A DNA stretch of 64,000 nt from contig JBEKEC010000020.1 in the NCBI GenBank assembly GCA_050014015.1, forward strand, positions 12,191-76,190, written 5' to 3'. A program made the position numbers and the translations under genes. The notes below the pieces were generated by a model. That model did no database searches and had not been told where the DNA came from. It was given only the letters and a program-made list of their open reading frames with translations. Source of the stretch: PALSA-1353 sp050014015 (GTDB taxonomy: Bacteria; Planctomycetota; Phycisphaerae; Tepidisphaerales; Tepidisphaeraceae). Shown here piece after piece: positions 9,100 to 16,874 of this stretch; the stretch's first letter is position 1; each line of letters begins with the position of its first letter.

Positions 9100-9669
9100 A
9101 TGACTCTGGCAGAACCCATAACTCGACGTTGGACGAGAGCGGAGTATTATCGGCTCGCTGACGAGGGCTGGTTCAACGGTCAGCGCGTACAGCTGCTTCG
9201 CGGGGAGATTGTGCAAATGCCGCCGCAAGGACATCCACATTCCATGGGAATTCTTCGCGTTTCCAAGTTTCTTCATACGGCGTTTGCCGACGGATATTGG
9301 GTGAGGATCCAGATGCCGTTGAACGTGTTGGAAGATTCAGAGCCCGAGCCGGATATAGCCGTGACTCCGGAGCACGCCGAGCCGCTCGACGATCATCCCA
9401 CTACCGCGATCATCGTGGTGGAGATCAGTGATTCCAGCCTTCGGCTGGATCGGCGCAAGGCGGGGTTATACGCGGCGGCGGGAATTCCGGAATATTGGAT
9501 CGTCAATCTGGCGGCGCGGCGGTTGGAGGTCTATCGCCAGCCGATTGCGGATGAAAAACAGGAGTTTGCGTATCGTTATGCCGAAATCGGCGCCTTGGGC
9601 GAAGATGAAACCATCGCGCCGCTGGCGCGGCCAGAAGCCAAGATTCTGGTGAAGAAATTCTTCGAGTAA
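9100..9669 (+). CDS. Uma2-family (DUF820) restriction-endonuclease-fold protein
   Basis: A 189-residue protein of the Uma2 family, which has a PD-(D/E)XK nuclease fold and is very abundant in planctomycetes and cyanobacteria, with no settled function. Visible signature pieces are YRLADEGWFNGQRVQLLRGEI at the N-terminus, EPEPDIAV (the Asp of the putative active site), and VVEISDSSLRLDRRKAGLYAAAGIPEYWIVN, where Glu and Lys complete the pattern. It sits 36 bases after feoB and 5 bases before the FeoB-associated peptide, so it interrupts an otherwise standard feo cluster. A TATAAT at 9079-9084 just upstream could give it its own transcript. Confidence 0.88.
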   Translation: MTLAEPITRRWTRAEYYRLADEGWFNGQRVQLLRGEIVQMPPQGHPHSMGILRVSKFLHTAFADGYWVRIQMPLNVLEDSEPEPDIAVTPEHAEPLDDHPTTAIIVVEISDSSLRLDRRKAGLYAAAGIPEYWIVNLAARRLEVYRQPIADEKQEFAYRYAEIGALGEDETIAPLARPEAKILVKKFFE

Positions 9670-9674
9670 TCGTG

Positions 9675-9887
9675 ATGTCGATGTGGCTGCAAAATCTTCT
9701 GGTTCTTTTGGCCGTCGCGGCATGCGCCGGGTTCCTCGCGCGGCAAGGATGGCGGACGCTGGCGGGCAAGCGCAGCAAGCTCGGATCGTGCTGTTCAACC
9801 GGCTGCGGAGCGCATGAGCCAAATAAGGCGAATTCAGGCGAGCGAATCGTATTCCTTCCGGCCGACGCGCTCGGCCGAAAGAAATGA
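9675..9887 (+). CDS. FeoB-associated Cys-rich membrane protein
   Basis: A 70-residue protein with one N-terminal helix (WLQNLLVLLAVAACAGFLA) and a short tail with a CCSTGCGAHE cluster. This matches the small FeoB-associated Cys-rich membrane peptides that usually lie directly after feoB and are thought to assist Fe(II) transport, although their role is not proven. Here a Uma2-like gene separates it from feoB. The start is ATG 9675 or ATG 9681. Its stop overlaps the start of the methyltransferase gene (ATGA at 9884-9887), implying translational coupling. Confidence 0.75.
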   Translation: MSMWLQNLLVLLAVAACAGFLARQGWRTLAGKRSKLGSCCSTGCGAHEPNKANSGERIVFLPADALGRKK

Positions 9888-10738
9888 CCAATCCACCCCG
9901 CAATCCACGGCCCCAATCTCCCGGCAAAGAATTTGTCTCCACCGACTGGGGCGACGTCGCGGACTGGTACGATCAGCACGTCGGCGAGTCCGGCAGCGAA
10001 TATCACCAGCAAGTCGTCATCCCCGGTGCGCTGCGGCTACTCTGCGCGGCGGCGGGGGAGAAGGTCATCGACGTGGCCTGCGGGCAAGGCGTGTTTTGCC
10101 GAGTCCTGCATTCGCGCGGGATTAATGTGACCGGCGTGGACGCGGCCGCGGAATTGATCCGCGCGGCGCGGCAACGCGGGCCGGCGGAAATCCAGTACCT
10201 CGTCGGTGATGCGCGGGACTTTTCCAATCTCCTGCCCGCCGGGAAGTTCGATGCGGCCGTATGCGTGCTGGCGATCCAGAATGTTCATCCCCTGCCGCCG
10301 ATATTCCAAAACGTCGCGCGGGTCCTAAAGTCCGACGGCCGCCTCGTGATCGTCATGATGCACCCGTGCTTTCGCGGAGCGAAGGAAACGAGTTGGGGCT
10401 GGGATGAATCGGCCAAGGCGCAATATCGGCGGATCGACCGATACCTGCTTCCCCGCAAGACTCCAATCGCCACGCACCCGGGCTCGAATCCGAATCAATA
10501 CACCTGGACGTTCCATCGCCCGATCGGCGGCTACGTCAAGGCCCTGCGCGGCGCCGGGCTTTTGATCGACGCGATGGAAGAATGGCCGAGCCACAAGCAA
10601 AGCACCAGCGGCCCGCGTGCGGCGGCGGAGAACACGGCGCGCCAGGAGATTCCCATGTTCCTGGCGATACGGGCGATCAAGATGCGGGCAGAACGCGGCA
10701 GACGTGGCGAGGCGGATACGGGGAAATCGGCTGTTTGA
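9884..10738 (+). CDS. Class I SAM-dependent methyltransferase
   Basis: A 284-residue methyltransferase with a Rossmann-type SAM site. Motif I is VIDVACGQGVFCRVL, followed by an acidic residue after strand 2 (VTGVDAA), motif II around VGDARDF, and motif post-II VCVLAIQNVHPL. The N-terminus (TDWGDVADWYDQHVGESGSEYH) resembles that of ubiquinone/menaquinone-type or small-molecule methyltransferases. The substrate is unknown. It overlaps the Cys-rich peptide gene by four bases, so it is probably co-translated with the end of the feo cluster. No link to iron is known for this family. Confidence 0.85.
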   Translation: MTNPPRNPRPQSPGKEFVSTDWGDVADWYDQHVGESGSEYHQQVVIPGALRLLCAAAGEKVIDVACGQGVFCRVLHSRGINVTGVDAAAELIRAARQRGPAEIQYLVGDARDFSNLLPAGKFDAAVCVLAIQNVHPLPPIFQNVARVLKSDGRLVIVMMHPCFRGAKETSWGWDESAKAQYRRIDRYLLPRKTPIATHPGSNPNQYTWTFHRPIGGYVKALRGAGLLIDAMEEWPSHKQSTSGPRAAAENTARQEIPMFLAIRAIKMRAERGRRGEADTGKSAV

Positions 10739-10772
10739 CAGCGGCCAAGACTGGCCAATATCACAATTATAG

Positions 10773-10800
10773 TGTTTACCCGCCCGCATTGCGGTATAAT
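10773..10800 (+). promoter_or_regulatory. Possible sigma-70 promoter upstream of the LuxR-type gene
   Basis: A perfect TATAAT (10795-10800) lies about 135 bases before the LuxR-type start. The best upstream box is TGTTTA (10773-10778) with a 16-base spacer, a weak match. The -10 box is convincing, the -35 is not. Confidence 0.35.
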
Positions 10801-10935
10801 GCCCCTTGACGTTTCGGTATTCGGCGTTGAAGCACCCAGCCAACCCGCATATCCGACCCGAAGGCAGGAAGCGAAACCTTGAATTGGCGCCGCCGCCTTT
10901 TCCGCTTCCCACCTCAGCTTTTCGGGGACGGGCCA

Positions 10936-11274
10936 ATGACTGAAATCAATTCACGCTCATTGTCGTCATTTTTGAACGAAGCGGCATGGGAACGATTGGC
11001 CGTGAAGCTGAAGCTTTCTCCCCGCGAAGTTCAGATCGTGCGAGCCTTGCTCGAGGATCAGAGGGAGTTGGAGATTGCGCGCCGGCTGCGCGTGTCGCCG
11101 CATACCGTGCATGCCCACATGGATCGTCTGCACGGGAAACTTTCGGTTCGCAGCCAGCCGGAGTTGATCCTCAAAATTCTCACCGCGTTTTTACTAATGA
11201 CCGCCGAGCCGGGCAGTCCGCTGCCGCCGATCTGCGGCAACCGCACGTCGGGGCGATGTCCGCTGAATAGCTGA
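10936..11274 (+). CDS. Stand-alone LuxR/GerE-type HTH regulator
   Basis: A 112-residue protein consisting almost only of a GerE-type DNA-binding domain: LSPREVQIVRALLEDQRELEIARRL then VSPHTVHAHMDRLHGKLSVRSQPELI, the four-helix pattern with recognition helix around VSPHTVHAH. There is no receiver, PAS or autoinducer domain. I chose ATG 10936 (GGGGACGG upstream) over the TTG at 10879. It directly precedes the PEP-CTERM array, and a degraded copy of its 3' end recurs before the third PEP-CTERM gene, so it is a good candidate regulator of that array. Its stop codon lies inside the first AGCTGACGGCT repeat. Confidence 0.85.
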   Translation: MTEINSRSLSSFLNEAAWERLAVKLKLSPREVQIVRALLEDQRELEIARRLRVSPHTVHAHMDRLHGKLSVRSQPELILKILTAFLLMTAEPGSPLPPICGNRTSGRCPLNS

Positions 11275-11304
11275 CGGCTGAACAGCTATCGGCTGAATAG
11301 CCGA
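11262..11304. repeat. AGCTGACGGCT-type short repeats, first copy
   Basis: Words of the form GCTGAATAGCTGACGGCTG are repeated with slight changes here and again at about 11570-11600, 12873-12910, 14675-14712 and (reduced) 15689-15698. All copies lie in the PEP-CTERM array. This copy overlaps the end of the LuxR-type gene. Confidence 0.7.
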
Positions 11305-11466
11305 CTTGTTTTTCTTGCTTCCGATGCTACATATATGGCAATTCGAAAGCCCCTGCGATTTGGGGCGAATGCGACGGGCGAGTGCCTTGAATTCGCAGAG
11401 GCGTTCGGACGTGGCCGGAGAGAGGAAGGGATAGTGGGTACCCGGCTTAACGGGGTGGGAGAATGA

Positions 11467-11498
11467 CGGGGACGCAAACCGCGTCCCCGCTTTTTTTT
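11467..11498 (+). terminator. Rho-independent terminator downstream of the LuxR-type gene
   Basis: Stem CGGGGACGC / GCGTCCCCG with loop AAACC, then C and eight T. It lies about 190 bases after the LuxR-type stop and is followed by a run of nine G. It separates the regulator from the first PEP-CTERM promoter. Confidence 0.88.
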
Positions 11499-11605
11499 GG
11501 GGGGGGGCAACTCAATGATTGATTCTCGAATCGTGCGCAAGTTGCCCATGTGCACGGTTTCAGTTGAAGAGCTAACGGCTCAATAGCTGACGGCTCAAAA
11601 ACCGA

Positions 11606-11634
11606 TTGACGCCGTCCGTCGCCGCGCGTTACTA
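11606..11634 (+). promoter_or_regulatory. Promoter module A of the PEP-CTERM array
   Basis: -35 TTGACG (11606-11611), 17-base spacer, -10-like TTACTA (11629-11634), about 110 bases before the first PEP-CTERM start. The same geometry occurs in modules B and C, with matching sequence before (AGCTGACGGCTCAAAA) and after it (a block near AAGCCGTATTTTGCGAGTC). Conservation between paralogous leaders supports a working promoter. Confidence 0.65.
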
Positions 11635-11746
11635 GGAACACATCAGACGTATTATTGTTGGTTCAAGCCGTATTTTGCGAGTCGTGGTTGATGAAATGGA
11701 ATCATAAACGTTCGCGTCACCTTTAATCGTAAGAAGGGAGAATCCA

Positions 11747-12727
11747 ATGAAGCTGGCAATCGCTTGTTTGGGTATTTGGGGTTTCGCGGGGGTGGCGCTG
11801 GCGGCGCCGGAGTTGCCCATTACCAACCCACCTGTAGTTTCCGGATCGGACCCGTATACGGGGCCGAGTGTGGATCCGACGGCCTCGCAGGGCCAGTGGT
11901 TTTCAAATGAATCCTACGGGGTTGCGACCGGGAACCAGTTTTCTCGTCCAATTCAGTTTTATGACAATCCGGAGCAGCCGGTAAACACAACCAATGGCGG
12001 GGGTGGCTGGGATGGAACTAACGCGATCCTCGGGGTAGTGAGTTCGGTGACGTTAGAGAGCGGGAACATCACGGCGTTTCAAATTCAGGCCGCGATCACC
12101 TACGACATGCCCGCCCTATCGCCTTGGCCCAATGGAAGCAATTCGCACGGCGAAACATTGACGACAGATCAAGTCGCCCGGTACAGTCCGCCGACGCTGA
12201 CGGCGAACTTCGCGATGCCAGCCGTTCCCGACCCTTCCACGTCCATAGGACCGTACACGGAGCAAGATCCTCCGATCCTTGCGACGAACGAGGACTTGCT
12301 GGCGTGGTACTGCTGGTCGCCTGGGGAGGCTCCCCCCGGGCAGCCCGATGGGAGGTACTTTGTTCCGGCGTGGGACACGTTCACGTTCAATGGAACGTCC
12401 TGGGTGGATACGCTCGATTTTATTGTTCCGGGCGCCGGATTGCCTTCGACCGATCCACGATGGACTAATATAGAGGACTCCTACACGTACGGATACGACA
12501 TCTTCACCAGCCAAAGCAGCGCGTTGAAAATCGCCAATTGGCAGTCGTCATTAAATCTGGATCCCGGCATTCCGTATGTAGTAGAGGAGGCGAACAACAC
12601 CATCCCGACCGACGTTGCGATTAACGGCGACCTGAGCGACGTTTCGGTTTTCGTTCCGGAACCAGCGACCATCGGCATGCTTGGATTGCTGATGTTCGGA
12701 CTGGGCCTGCGGCGGCGAACGGCTTAG
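11747..12727 (+). CDS. PEP-CTERM secreted protein 1 (tandem pair)
   Basis: A 326-residue exported protein. It has a signal peptide (MKLAIACLGIWGFAGVALA, cleavage before APE), a long Gly/Asn/Pro-rich region without recognised domains, and the C-terminal sorting signal VFVPEPATIGMLGLLMFGLG followed by LRRRTA. PEP-CTERM proteins are processed by an exosortase and end up at the surface or in extracellular material. No exosortase is in this window. The ribosome site AAGGGAG fixes the start. It is a close paralogue of the next gene; both start regions, leaders and terminators are alike, so the pair is a tandem duplication. Confidence 0.9.
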   Translation: MKLAIACLGIWGFAGVALAAPELPITNPPVVSGSDPYTGPSVDPTASQGQWFSNESYGVATGNQFSRPIQFYDNPEQPVNTTNGGGGWDGTNAILGVVSSVTLESGNITAFQIQAAITYDMPALSPWPNGSNSHGETLTTDQVARYSPPTLTANFAMPAVPDPSTSIGPYTEQDPPILATNEDLLAWYCWSPGEAPPGQPDGRYFVPAWDTFTFNGTSWVDTLDFIVPGAGLPSTDPRWTNIEDSYTYGYDIFTSQSSALKIANWQSSLNLDPGIPYVVEEANNTIPTDVAINGDLSDVSVFVPEPATIGMLGLLMFGLGLRRRTA

Positions 12728-12778
12728 GCGGCCGCGCGGCCAGACGGTCGCCAGTTCAAATCGCGGCAAATCTCGAAA

Positions 12779-12810
12779 CCGGCGGCGCTTCGCGCCGCCG
12801 GTTGTTTTTT
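12779..12810 (+). terminator. Terminator after PEP-CTERM gene 1
   Basis: Stem CCGGCGGCGC / GCGCCGCCGG with a three-base loop, followed by TTGTTTTTT. A nearly identical terminator follows the paralogue at 14055. Confidence 0.92.
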
Positions 12811-12913
12811 AAGGGGCACTAATTCAATGATGCTCGAATCGTACGCAAGCCGCCTATCTGCGCAGTATCCCCTCAATAGCTGACGGCTGAATGGCTGACA
12901 GCTCAAAAGCCGA

Positions 12914-12942
12914 TTGACGCGATTCCTCGCCGCGCGTTATAG
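12914..12942 (+). promoter_or_regulatory. Promoter module B of the PEP-CTERM array
   Basis: -35 TTGACG (12914-12919), 17-base spacer, -10 TTATAG (12937-12942), the best of the three -10 boxes. It lies about 113 bases before the second PEP-CTERM start. The 327-base gap 12728-13054 holds only the terminator, AGCTGACGGCT-type repeats and this module. Confidence 0.7.
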
Positions 12943-13054
12943 ACCCCTATTAGACGTTTTGTGATTGTATCGGGCCGCATTTTGCGAATCCCGGTTGATG
13001 AAATGGAATAATAAGGGTGTGCGTCACCTTTATTCAGGCAGAAGGGAGAATGTG

Positions 13055-14002
13055 ATGAAACTGGCAATCGCTTGTTTGGGTATTTTGGGTTTCGCAGGGG
13101 TGGCGCTGGCGGCGCCGGAGTTGGACATTACCAAACCACCCGTAGTTTCCGGATCGGACCCGTATACCGGGCCGACCGTTGATCCGACGGCATCGCAGGG
13201 CCAGTGGTTCTCAAATGAATCCGGCGGCCTTCCGACCGGAACCCAGTTTTCTCGTAGAATTCAGTTTTATGACAACCCGGAACCGCCGGTAAACACAGTC
13301 AGCGGCGGGGGCGGCTCGCTTGGAACCAACGCGATCACCGGGGTAGTGAATTCGATCACGTTGAATGGCGGGAACATCACGGCCTTTCAAATTCAGGCCA
13401 CGATCACCTACGACATGCCCGCAATGTCGCCTTGGCCCAATGGAAGCAATTCGCACGGCGAAACATTATCGACGACAAATCAAGAGGACGTCGTGAAGGC
13501 GCCCATTCTGACGGCGAACTTCGCGATTTCAAGCGATAACAACCTGCCTGCCGCGTTCACCGCGCCGTATACGCTGCAATCCCCTCAGATCGTTGCGACG
13601 AATGAGAACTTGCTTGCGTGGTACTGCTGGACGCCTGGGCTGGGTCCCACCGGGGAGTCCGATGGCGGATATTATGTTCCGGCGTGGAGCAATTTTGTCT
13701 TGAATGGAACTTCCTGGGTAGATACGCTCGACTTCACGGTTGAGGGCGCCGGATTGCTTCCGACCGATCAACGAGCGATTAATATCTTAAGCTCCTACGC
13801 GAACGACTTAGACATCTTCACCAGCCAAAGCAGCGCGTTGAAAATCAGCAACTGGGAGTCGTCGTTAAATCTGGATCCCGGCACGCTGTATCCAAAGGGA
13901 GACGACCTGAGCGACGTTTCGGTTTTCGTTCCGGAACCAGCGACCCTCGGCATGCTTGGACTGCTGATGTTCGGACTGGGCCTGCGGCGGCGAACGGCTT
14001 AG
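13055..14002 (+). CDS. PEP-CTERM secreted protein 2 (tandem pair)
   Basis: A 315-residue paralogue of the preceding gene. The signal peptide is almost identical (MKLAIACLGILGFAGVALA), the mature part shares long blocks such as PPVVSGSDPYTGP and DPTASQGQWFSNES, and the C-terminus repeats VFVPEPATLGMLGLLMFGLG with LRRRTA. The middle differs by small insertions and substitutions, so the duplication is not brand new. The start at 13055 has GAAGGGAG six to ten bases upstream; the open frame extends to 12965 but only through leader sequence. Localisation to the cell surface is inferred from the sorting signal. Confidence 0.9.
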   Translation: MKLAIACLGILGFAGVALAAPELDITKPPVVSGSDPYTGPTVDPTASQGQWFSNESGGLPTGTQFSRRIQFYDNPEPPVNTVSGGGGSLGTNAITGVVNSITLNGGNITAFQIQATITYDMPAMSPWPNGSNSHGETLSTTNQEDVVKAPILTANFAISSDNNLPAAFTAPYTLQSPQIVATNENLLAWYCWTPGLGPTGESDGGYYVPAWSNFVLNGTSWVDTLDFTVEGAGLLPTDQRAINILSSYANDLDIFTSQSSALKISNWESSLNLDPGTLYPKGDDLSDVSVFVPEPATLGMLGLLMFGLGLRRRTA

Positions 14003-14054
14003 GCGGACGCGCCGGCCAGACGGTGGCCAGTTCAAATCGCGGCAAATCTTGAAC

Positions 14055-14083
14055 CCGGCGGCGCGTTGCGCCGCCGGTTTTTG
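14055..14083 (+). terminator. Terminator after PEP-CTERM gene 2
   Basis: Stem CCGGCGGCGC / GCGCCGCCGG with loop GTT and then five T. It duplicates the terminator at 12779. Confidence 0.92.
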
Positions 14084-14164
14084 TTTGGAAATACTTTGCC
14101 TTCCCGCAAATCTGAGTGACCGCCTTTCCCGTTATCCCGTTGGGGACAGGCGGTACGAGGAAAG

Positions 14165-14545
14165 GATTGAACCGCGGATGACGCGGATAACCCGGCGCGG
14201 CCTAGCCGCAACCAAAATGGAATCCGAACGCAAGTATTTGCTTGGAAGTTCGAAACGCAACGGCGCGCCGGAAAACACGGATTCACCGCCCGCTTCGCTA
14301 GAGGTCGCAAGGAGCGCCGCGAAAAAAAGGGAGAATATTTGCCACCGATGAAAACCAGATGGACACGGATAAGACCGAGGAAGTTGCGAGTTGCGTGCTG
14401 CGAGCAAAGCAACTCCCTTCACTCGCAACTCGCAACTCGCAACTCGTTACTTCTTCAATTCATGCGTGTCCATCGGTCTTCATCTGTGGCGCACACGCAT
14501 TTCTCCGCGTGCTCGGCGGTCTCAAGCGAAGCGGGCGGTAAGTCA
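14165..14545. repeat. Long inverted repeat of the CACGGATAA class
   Basis: The gene-free stretch 14003-14966 holds this element. Left arm words (GCCACCGATGAAAACCAGAT, GGACACGGATAAGACCGA near 14340-14380) pair with the right arm (GCGTGTCCATCGGTCTTCATC then TGTGGC near 14464-14490). Outer pieces CCGCGGATGACGCGGATAA and CTCCGCGTGCTCGGCGG are related words. The centre has GAGTTGCG-type repeats facing CGCAACTC repeats (14390-14445), itself a second hairpin. No convincing gene lies inside. Confidence 0.75.
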
Positions 14546-14607
14546 TCCATCTAGATCGTGGCCCTTCATTCGTTGCGGAATTATCAAATTATTTTTCGTT
14601 ATTTATT

Positions 14608-14690
14608 GATGACCGCCCGACCGGAAAGCCCGTTTCGGGCGATTGGTGGCAGGTGCGCATCACCGCGGTGTCCCCTGAATAGCTGACGGC
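14608..14690 (+). pseudogene. Degraded copy of the LuxR-type gene 3' end
   Basis: From GATGACCGCCCGACCGG to CCCCTGAATAGCTGACGG this stretch aligns with the last about 80 bases of the LuxR-type gene (11197-11280: ATGACCGCCGAGCCGGGCAG ... TGTCCGCTGAATAGCTGACG), with small gaps. It carries no open frame. It indicates that the upstream module was copied together with the regulator's tail. Confidence 0.6.
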
Positions 14691-14716
14691 TGCATAGCTG
14701 ACAGCTCAAAAGCCGA

Positions 14717-14745
14717 TTGACCCTGTCCGTCGCGGCGCGTTAACA
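14717..14745 (+). promoter_or_regulatory. Promoter module C of the PEP-CTERM array
   Basis: -35 TTGACC (14717-14722), 17-base spacer, -10-like TTAACA (14740-14745), followed by AGACGTTTTTGGGTTG and CAAGCCGTATTTCGCGAGTC, as in module A. It lies about 220 bases before the third PEP-CTERM start. Confidence 0.6.
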
Positions 14746-14800
14746 AGAACGTAACAGACGTTTTTGGGTTGTTTCAAGCCGTATTTCGCGAGTCATCGTT

Positions 14801-14978
14801 GAAAGGAGAGGAATCGCTCGGCGGAGAGAAGTTCTGGCTGCGGGCGGTGACAGGAAGCGACGGCTGGACATGCAGGAAACACACCCCCGGTGCTCGTTCC
14901 TCGTTCCCATCGCGTTGGTTGACGGTGGGATGGTGCGCTGGGGACATAGAACAATGGAGGACAACCATGGAAAATGTA
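14801..14978 (+). repeat. Leader repeat, first copy (also 15784-15951, part at 16839-16885)
   Basis: The 5' leader and first codons of PEP-CTERM gene 3 recur nearly unchanged before gene 4 at 15784-15951: GAAAGGAG, CGCTCGGCGGAGAGAAG, GGTGACAGGAAGCGACGGCT, then GCGCTGGGGACA-TAGAACA and GGAGGACAA-CATGGAAA. Only the last about 45 bases recur before gene 5 (16839-16885). The repeat supplies the ribosome-binding site (GGAGG) of all three genes. Confidence 0.85.
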
Positions 14979-15680
14979 AAAAAGGCTCGCGTCACTTTTA
15001 GTTCCATGATGAATCGACCAATGCTGATTATTTCAGCGCTGGTCGTAACGAGTCTGTTTGCGACCACGACGCCGAGCTACGCAATCAGTTACTGGGACTA
15101 CTGGACGAATGCTGCTACTGAAAGGGCGAACACCTTGCTTGGTGCCTACTCCTGGTCGGATGAAACCAGAAACATAAACAACTACTATTGGGCTTACAAG
15201 AATGAGCAAAAGGTCGCGAGTGTGGGCGCCATCGGGCAGCCTGCCATTTACGAGATAGCGGGCATCGCGCAAACGCCGGGATATCCGACTGTCCTAGCCT
15301 TGCAGGGCCAGACAATTTCAATTGATTTCGGCTTCGTCGATCCAGCAACTGGTCTTTATACTGCTGGGCCGCCGGTCGGGTCTGTCGAGTATCTGGTAAA
15401 TGTCGATCCAACCTCCCCGACCGACCTCGTTCCAATCAGCACATCCTACGACGCATCCTCAGGCTTCAGCACCAGTTATGTCGTCAGCAGCAGCGCCGAG
15501 CCGGCGATTGAGGCCGTGCCGTATGATGCGAATGGTAATCCGATAGTGATTCCAGGAGTGGACGGAGACAACGTCGCTCAGGGCTTTGTGACCGCGCTCT
15601 ACGTGCCTGAGCCCTCCGCCATCGTACTTCTCGGCATCGGTGGCATCGGCCTACTGGCCAGGCGAAGGAGGGCGGCGTAA
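14967..15680 (+). CDS. PEP-CTERM secreted protein 3
   Basis: A 237-residue exported protein. The N-terminus MENVKKARVTFSSMMNRP precedes a hydrophobic stretch (MLIISALVVTSLFATTTPSYA), an unusually long signal peptide. The mature part is rich in Ser, Tyr and Asp, and the C-terminus VPEPSAIVLLGIGGIGLLA then RRRRAA is a PEP-CTERM signal. The start at 14967 follows GGAGG with six bases between. It shares distant similarity with gene 5 (SYDASSGFSTSYVV against SSDSASGFEVSYSF; PGVDGDNVAQ against NGVDGYNDAE), so they look like old paralogues of the same length. Function unknown. Confidence 0.88.
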   Translation: MENVKKARVTFSSMMNRPMLIISALVVTSLFATTTPSYAISYWDYWTNAATERANTLLGAYSWSDETRNINNYYWAYKNEQKVASVGAIGQPAIYEIAGIAQTPGYPTVLALQGQTISIDFGFVDPATGLYTAGPPVGSVEYLVNVDPTSPTDLVPISTSYDASSGFSTSYVVSSSAEPAIEAVPYDANGNPIVIPGVDGDNVAQGFVTALYVPEPSAIVLLGIGGIGLLARRRRAA

Positions 15681-15939
15681 GACAACCCAATAGCTGACAC
15701 TTGGGGAGGCCCCTTTCCGCGCGCCACAAGAACACATAGGACGCTTCTTGGTTGCTCGAAGTCGTCCTTCGCGGGTCGTCGATGAAAGGAGTGGATTCGC
15801 TCGGCGGAGAGAAGTTCTGGCTGCGGGCGGTGACAGGAAGCGACGGCTTGCCATACAGAAAAGACACTCCCCGGTGCATGTTCCCATCGCGTTGACGATG
15901 GCATGGCGCGCTGGGGACACAGAACAGAGGAGGACAATC

Positions 15940-16797
15940 ATGGAAAGTGTAAGAAGGGCTTGCGTCACTTGTAGTTTCTTCCAATTCAAAACCACGACAG
16001 TTACAGTCAGCACTATGGCCATGTTCCTGCTTGGCCTTGTTGCAGGCACAGAGAACACCTCGGCGCAGCAATTGACCGACGGGACTGTTTCAGCCATTAC
16101 CCAGTCAACTGCTTCCGACTCGGACGCAGTTTTTTTGTACCTTTCCGCAGGCTACCAAGTGGGACAGTTGGGCGTACCGACGCAAGATATTAGCTTCAAT
16201 TCGACGACCACGGCCACGAGCTGGACGGGAACGCTCAGCGGACTTTACCTAGGTGAGGCTCTCAATCTTGCGTATGCAAACGGCACCAACACCGCGGGTA
16301 CGGTCAGCTGGAACACGACAGGGACGTTCGGCGGCGGCAGCGTGACCGGCGGCGGCACCAGCGCGATCTCCTATCCGACGTCATCGACGTTCGACCTGAC
16401 ATTTTCCGACACCTTGGGATACGGCGGCAATACCTATGCCGTCAACTACGACATTCCAGGCTCCATCAATGCCGACGGAACCTTCATGTTCGGCTCTCTC
16501 GAAGATGAGGAGGTCGGCGACGGGACATGGACTCTGGACGGCTCGCCAATAGCCCCCCTAACCTGGTATTCCGGCCATGATACCGAAGATGGCGGGGTTT
16601 GGATTTCGGATATTAATGGCAGAGGCCTCCCCTGGTGGTGGTGGTACAACAAGGACAGATGGGGTAAAAACCCCCAGCAGAGCACTACCTTTACAACCGA
16701 TGGAGACATATACAACGTGGTTCCCGAACCCACGTCCGTGGCGTTACTGGCGGCTGGAGCGTTGGGATTGATGATGCGGGTTCGTCGGACCAGGTAG
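15940..16797 (+). CDS. PEP-CTERM secreted protein 4
   Basis: A 285-residue exported protein. A positively charged start (MESVRRACVTCSFFQFKTTT) leads into a signal-peptide core (MAMFLLGLVAGTENTSAQ). The mature region is Thr/Gly/Ser-rich with beta-strand character (SWTGTLSGLYLGEALNLAY, GTFGGGSVTGGGTSAI) and a tryptophan cluster (LPWWWWYNKDRWG) close to the end. The sorting signal VVPEPTSVALLAAGALGLMM ends in RVRRTR. GGAGGACAATC precedes the ATG. Upstream leader is copied from gene 3, but the coding part is not similar, so only the leader and first codons were duplicated. Confidence 0.88.
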   Translation: MESVRRACVTCSFFQFKTTTVTVSTMAMFLLGLVAGTENTSAQQLTDGTVSAITQSTASDSDAVFLYLSAGYQVGQLGVPTQDISFNSTTTATSWTGTLSGLYLGEALNLAYANGTNTAGTVSWNTTGTFGGGSVTGGGTSAISYPTSSTFDLTFSDTLGYGGNTYAVNYDIPGSINADGTFMFGSLEDEEVGDGTWTLDGSPIAPLTWYSGHDTEDGGVWISDINGRGLPWWWWYNKDRWGKNPQQSTTFTTDGDIYNVVPEPTSVALLAAGALGLMMRVRRTR

Positions 16798-16874
16798 TAG
16801 GCATGGGAGCCGCGTGGCAGGTGTATCCGAGGATCGGAAGGTGCGCTGGGGACATAGAAAAGAGGAGGAGAATC

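Noticed and set aside
11262..14716. AGCTGACGGCT repeats as a CRISPR array
   Set aside because: Repeat units are 10-20 bases, irregular and adjacent to each other in small groups; there are no constant spacers and no cas genes.
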